A stretch of DNA of 64,000 nucleotides, taken from contig NZ_AP023410.1 of assembly GCF_000193495.2 (NCBI RefSeq), positions 1,550,001 to 1,614,000 of the forward strand, given 5' to 3'. The notes under the pieces are model-generated. The model made no database searches, was not told the DNA's origin, and worked only from the letters and a program-made list of their open reading frames with translations. Of this stretch, positions 61,529 through 64,000 are shown piece after piece. The first letter of the stretch is position 1, and each line of letters starts with the position of its first letter. Source of the stretch: Acetobacter aceti NBRC 14818. Its GTDB lineage: Bacteria > Pseudomonadota > Alphaproteobacteria > Acetobacterales > Acetobacteraceae. Position numbers and translations under genes: made by a program.

Positions 61529-61665
61529 ACAGGTCCGATTCAGAAACCACTTTTACTGACGAAATCAAATAAATCCGCCTGAATACAGTCGGCGAGACAG
61601 ACACACATCCAACTGCCTCCAATATCCGATCTTTCCATCATCTCACAAAAAAGGAAAATGCCTCC

Positions 61666-62064
61666 ATGTCCTCACGCTCGCTCAAAATGCTCGGCGGTGC
61701 TGTTTCTCTGACAGCCATGATCCTGCTGTCCGGCTGCGCCACGGAAGGCAACGAAAGCCTCAAGAACGAAACAGTGACCTCCATCGACCAGAAGATTCAG
61801 GATGGTGTCACGACAAAGGCCCAGATCCGGGCTCAGTTCGGTGATCCCCGTGAAAGCTCGTTTACCGACAGCGGCCATGAACAGTGGCGCTATTCCTTCA
61901 CCAATGCCTCATCGGACGCGGCGAACTTCATTCCGCTGTATGGCGATCTCCATCAGGGCACACACGGCACCGAGAAAACCCTGACCGTTCTCTTTAACGG
62001 TGACGTCGTCTGGCATCACACGATGAATGCCTCGGCGGTCAAAACCGGAAGCGGCGTCTTCTGA
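61666..62064 (+). CDS. Lipoprotein with SmpA/OmlA (BamE-like) fold
   Basis: 132 residues. A lipoprotein signal with lipobox LLSGC (Cys about 24) is followed by a short domain with DGVTTKAQIRAQFGDPRESSF and EQWRYSFTNA, the hallmarks of the SmpA/OmlA/BamE-like superfamily. It is anchored in the envelope, probably the outer membrane. It lies 137 bp after the membrane-protein pair on the same strand. It is not the housekeeping BamE by context. Confidence 0.8.
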   Translation: MSSRSLKMLGGAVSLTAMILLSGCATEGNESLKNETVTSIDQKIQDGVTTKAQIRAQFGDPRESSFTDSGHEQWRYSFTNASSDAANFIPLYGDLHQGTHGTEKTLTVLFNGDVVWHHTMNASAVKTGSGVF

Positions 62065-62109
62065 GCCCGCATCCGGCATCCCGGATGACGGGTGACATCT
62101 GCTTCCTCC

Positions 62110-62643
62110 ATGAAACGGACTCCCTTCATGAAACCTTTCCTGTCTTTACCCCTGTCGGCCATGTTGTCGCTGCTCACTGTTTCTGCTCACGCTCAGGCGG
62201 CCAGTCAGAGCGACAGACAGATGATTGCGCACGCCCACTGGCTCAGCGCAGAGCAGGCCCGACCGGCCACATCCTCGGATACCGCCACCCTGAAGGCCGT
62301 CCCCGACCTCACGAAAACAGCCGGACAGTATCACGATCTGTGCGGGACACGCGTGACACCCAAAATCCTGCCTCTTGATGTCGGCGGTACTCCCGGCATC
62401 CTCACGGCGGTCATCGAAGAAGATCCAGCCTGCTTCGGGGGTGATGGCGCCCGCTACACCCTTCTCGACAGAACGCATCATGTCGTGTGGCAGAACTCTG
62501 CTGCCGCCATTGCCATTCTGGAAAGCCGTCATGACGGTGTTCACGATCTGAGTTTCGGAGGACCGGGTCCAAAGACGCCTGTCTGGAGCTGGTCGGCAGC
62601 CAGACACGCCTATCAGTTACGCGCCGTCATCGACACAGAATAA
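62110..62643 (+). CDS. Exported protein of unknown function
   Basis: 177 residues with a signal peptide (MKPFLSLPLSAMLSLLTVSAHAQA) cleaved near residue 30. The mature part is compact with one Cys pair (CGTRV and ACFGG), giving a possible disulfide, and ends with VWSWSAARHAYQLRAVID. It is probably periplasmic. No family is recognised. Starts at 62092 (GTG) and 62128 (ATG) are also possible. A small hairpin (62070-62087) separates it from the lipoprotein gene. Confidence 0.6.
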   Translation: MKRTPFMKPFLSLPLSAMLSLLTVSAHAQAASQSDRQMIAHAHWLSAEQARPATSSDTATLKAVPDLTKTAGQYHDLCGTRVTPKILPLDVGGTPGILTAVIEEDPACFGGDGARYTLLDRTHHVVWQNSAAAIAILESRHDGVHDLSFGGPGPKTPVWSWSAARHAYQLRAVIDTE

Positions 62644-62655
62644 AAAGAACCCGCC

Positions 62656-63204
62656 ATGAACAGGAATGACATCGATTTTGAAGGGATCAGGGCCCGGTTG
62701 GGTGTGTTCTGGAACACGCCGGATGAACTGACTCTGGCTGCGCTGGGCAGCACCGTTCTGGCGGGGTTTCTGTCCTGTGCGTACCGCCATGTCGAACGCG
62801 GCATGAATTCGGTTCAGCACGCCGGCTTCAGCGGGTTTCATATTCTGGGCATCATACTCTGCCTGACCATCGCCTGTTTTGGTGCATCGTGGTTGAGCCG
62901 GAAGCGCGCCTCCTTCAATATCCCTCGTCTTTACTGTGATCGCGCGTCATGGAGCATGGCGCTGTTCTGTCTCGTCAGGATCTACGTTTTTCTGCAATCA
63001 TCGCAGACAGAGACAAGCCGCTTTCTTTTTGCGTTCTCGAGCTTCCATCTCTATTTCACACCCGGTTCCGGCATTCTGTTTCTCCTTGCTGCTCCCGTCC
63101 TGCTGTGGCGAGCAGCCCGGATCGAGAAGGCACTGGAGGTGGACAGACAGCAGGACGGGAGAGAGCCTGAACTGCTGCCGCCACATGATGACAAAAACGA
63201 CTGA
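62656..63204 (+). CDS. Membrane protein of unknown function
   Basis: 182 residues with about four hydrophobic segments: LTLAALGSTVLAGFLSCAY, FHILGIILCLTIACFGASW, MALFCLVRIYVFLQ and GILFLLAAPVLLW, and a charged C-terminus. It begins 12 bp after the exported protein and ends the plus-strand run that starts at 61024. No family is recognised. Confidence 0.6.
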   Translation: MNRNDIDFEGIRARLGVFWNTPDELTLAALGSTVLAGFLSCAYRHVERGMNSVQHAGFSGFHILGIILCLTIACFGASWLSRKRASFNIPRLYCDRASWSMALFCLVRIYVFLQSSQTETSRFLFAFSSFHLYFTPGSGILFLLAAPVLLWRAARIEKALEVDRQQDGREPELLPPHDDKND

Positions 63205-63260
63205 ACGGCAACCGGCCTTCCATGTGGAAAGCTGGCGCGGTTCATTCCGTCACGCACACA

Positions 63261-64000
63261 TTACTCACGCACACGTCTGTATGGAGAAGAGAGAGAACGT
63301 CGCTTCCCATATCGTGCATTACGATCCGGCACCAATGTGCGACGTTCCTCCCCGTTGCAGACAAGCTGAGCGACAGCCGCTTCGATGGCTTCTGAACAGA
63401 TGGCCTCCAGCCAGTCCGGGTGCGCCATCATGTCGAGCCAGATCACGCGGAGCAGCGGTCGGCCCGGCTGACTGAACCAGTCCTGCTTGTCCTCCAGACG
63501 GTCCAGAGAGGCTTCCTCGACATCCGCCCGGCAGATCCGGTCGGAGCCCAGCATGCCCATCACCTCGATGCAGACCAGCGGGGTCTCCTCATCCGGTGCG
63601 CAGAGACCGAAATCGCTGCGCAGATAACGCCCTTCTTCCAGCCAGGGATGGCAGCACACGTCCAGTTCATCGGGAACCAGCTGCACGAGGGTTTCCCAGA
63701 CAATCCGCTCGGGTGCGGAGTCCAGTGTCGTACCGTCGGACGCCTGCTGTCCCGATCGTGGCAGATCCGGATAACGCCGGGCGAGCGCCTCCAGCACCCG
63801 CCGCCAGTCACCGAGGCTTTCGCCCAGCTGGTCCAGATGCCGGGCCTCGGGGCCGCAATAGCGCATCATGGTCGAGACCGGCGGTGCGCCCAGCCGTTCG
63901 GTGAGTGCTGCCATGAACTGCAGGTCCTCGTCTGTCGCATCCCACGGCGAGAGGCGACGGGTCTGGCGAAGACGGCGACTGGTGCGGGATACGCCATGTG
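63261..64000 (-). CDS. Protein of unknown function with nuclease-like motifs, 5' end outside the window
   Basis: The frame is open from 64000 (first visible residues HGVSRTSRRLRQ) to the stop at 63261, 246 codons. An ATG at 63914 is internal to a conserved-looking stretch (LSPWDATDEDLQFM). The spacing SDFGL - 10 residues - LVCIEVMG - 20 residues - LEDKQDWFSQPGRPLLRVIWLD resembles the D...ExX...K layout of VSR/DUF559-type restriction-endonuclease folds, although the Lys/Asp after the Glu is Met. This is an inference from pattern only. It converges on the membrane-protein run. Confidence 0.45.
   Translation of the reverse strand, partial: HGVSRTSRRLRQTRRLSPWDATDEDLQFMAALTERLGAPPVSTMMRYCGPEARHLDQLGESLGDWRRVLEALARRYPDLPRSGQQASDGTTLDSAPERIVWETLVQLVPDELDVCCHPWLEEGRYLRSDFGLCAPDEETPLVCIEVMGMLGSDRICRADVEEASLDRLEDKQDWFSQPGRPLLRVIWLDMMAHPDWLEAICSEAIEAAVAQLVCNGEERRTLVPDRNARYGKRRSLSSPYRRVRE

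Noticed and set aside
60121-64000. Prophage
   Set aside because: A CI-like repressor is present, but there are no capsid, terminase, tail or lysis genes.

Overview
The window is chromosomal DNA of an alphaproteobacterium, most likely an acetic acid bacterium (Acetobacteraceae). The reasons are the high-GC coding bias, the hisZ-purA pair, a thrC / M16-peptidase / pmbA run, an IS5-type element resembling those of Gluconobacter/Acetobacter, and a large share of periplasmic, oxidative and transport genes. This placement comes from reading gene content, not from a database search.

Layout. 1-6.6 kb: a cut-off secreted protein, then pheS-pheT, hisZ and purA. 6.7-9.1 kb: a two-gene unit of a tail-anchored pseudokinase and a small membrane protein. 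9.3-10.3 kb: a frameshifted IS5-type transposase lying against the last 55 codons of a TonB-dependent receptor. 10.3-20.3 kb: a dicarboxylate-type symporter with an Ldh2-family dehydrogenase, a degenerate EAL protein, a short Hsp70-like ATPase, an exported MRJP/SMP-30-like protein, then thrC, an M16 peptidase and pmbA. 20.4-24.5 kb: a Tim44-domain protein, a membrane O-acyltransferase, a dead transposase and cobD/cbiB. 24.6-30.8 kb: a small cluster of DnaA-box-like sites, an iron alcohol dehydrogenase, hldE, gmk, an SDR and an NCS1 permease.

At 31.6 kb a tRNA-Ser(GCU) is followed by a P4-type integrase and an AlpA-like regulator, the signature of a genomic island. Next come AT-rich DNA and nested insertion sequences: a dead and a live copy of the same IS5-family element, the live one sitting against an IS110 fragment. 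The island then carries a catabolic unit (CoA-transferase, OprB porin, ActP-like symporter, DUF485 protein) divergent from a LysR gene with an amber stop at codon 7, followed by a fused nitrite reductase NirBD, an AcuI/YhdH reductase and an HSL-type esterase.

49-59.5 kb looks like a second accessory block of plasmid/ICE character: SRAP (HMCES-like) protein, truncated plasmid RepA (RPA family), an Xre-RES toxin-antitoxin module with a palindromic operator, a MerR-like regulator whose own promoter lies between inverted repeats, an MFS transporter, a multicopper oxidase, a copper P-type ATPase lacking its N-terminus, and a large TPR + LA2681-like HEPN protein with an intact Rx4H motif. From 59.7 kb to the end, a CI/S24-type repressor with both protease catalytic residues replaced precedes a promoter carrying its probable operators and a row of small membrane, lipoprotein and exported genes of unknown function, then a cut-off gene that may encode a nuclease-like protein.

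The most unusual parts are the repressor-controlled small-envelope-protein cluster, the HEPN protein, the MerR-like autoregulated unit and the pseudokinase pair. No CRISPR array or rRNA was seen.
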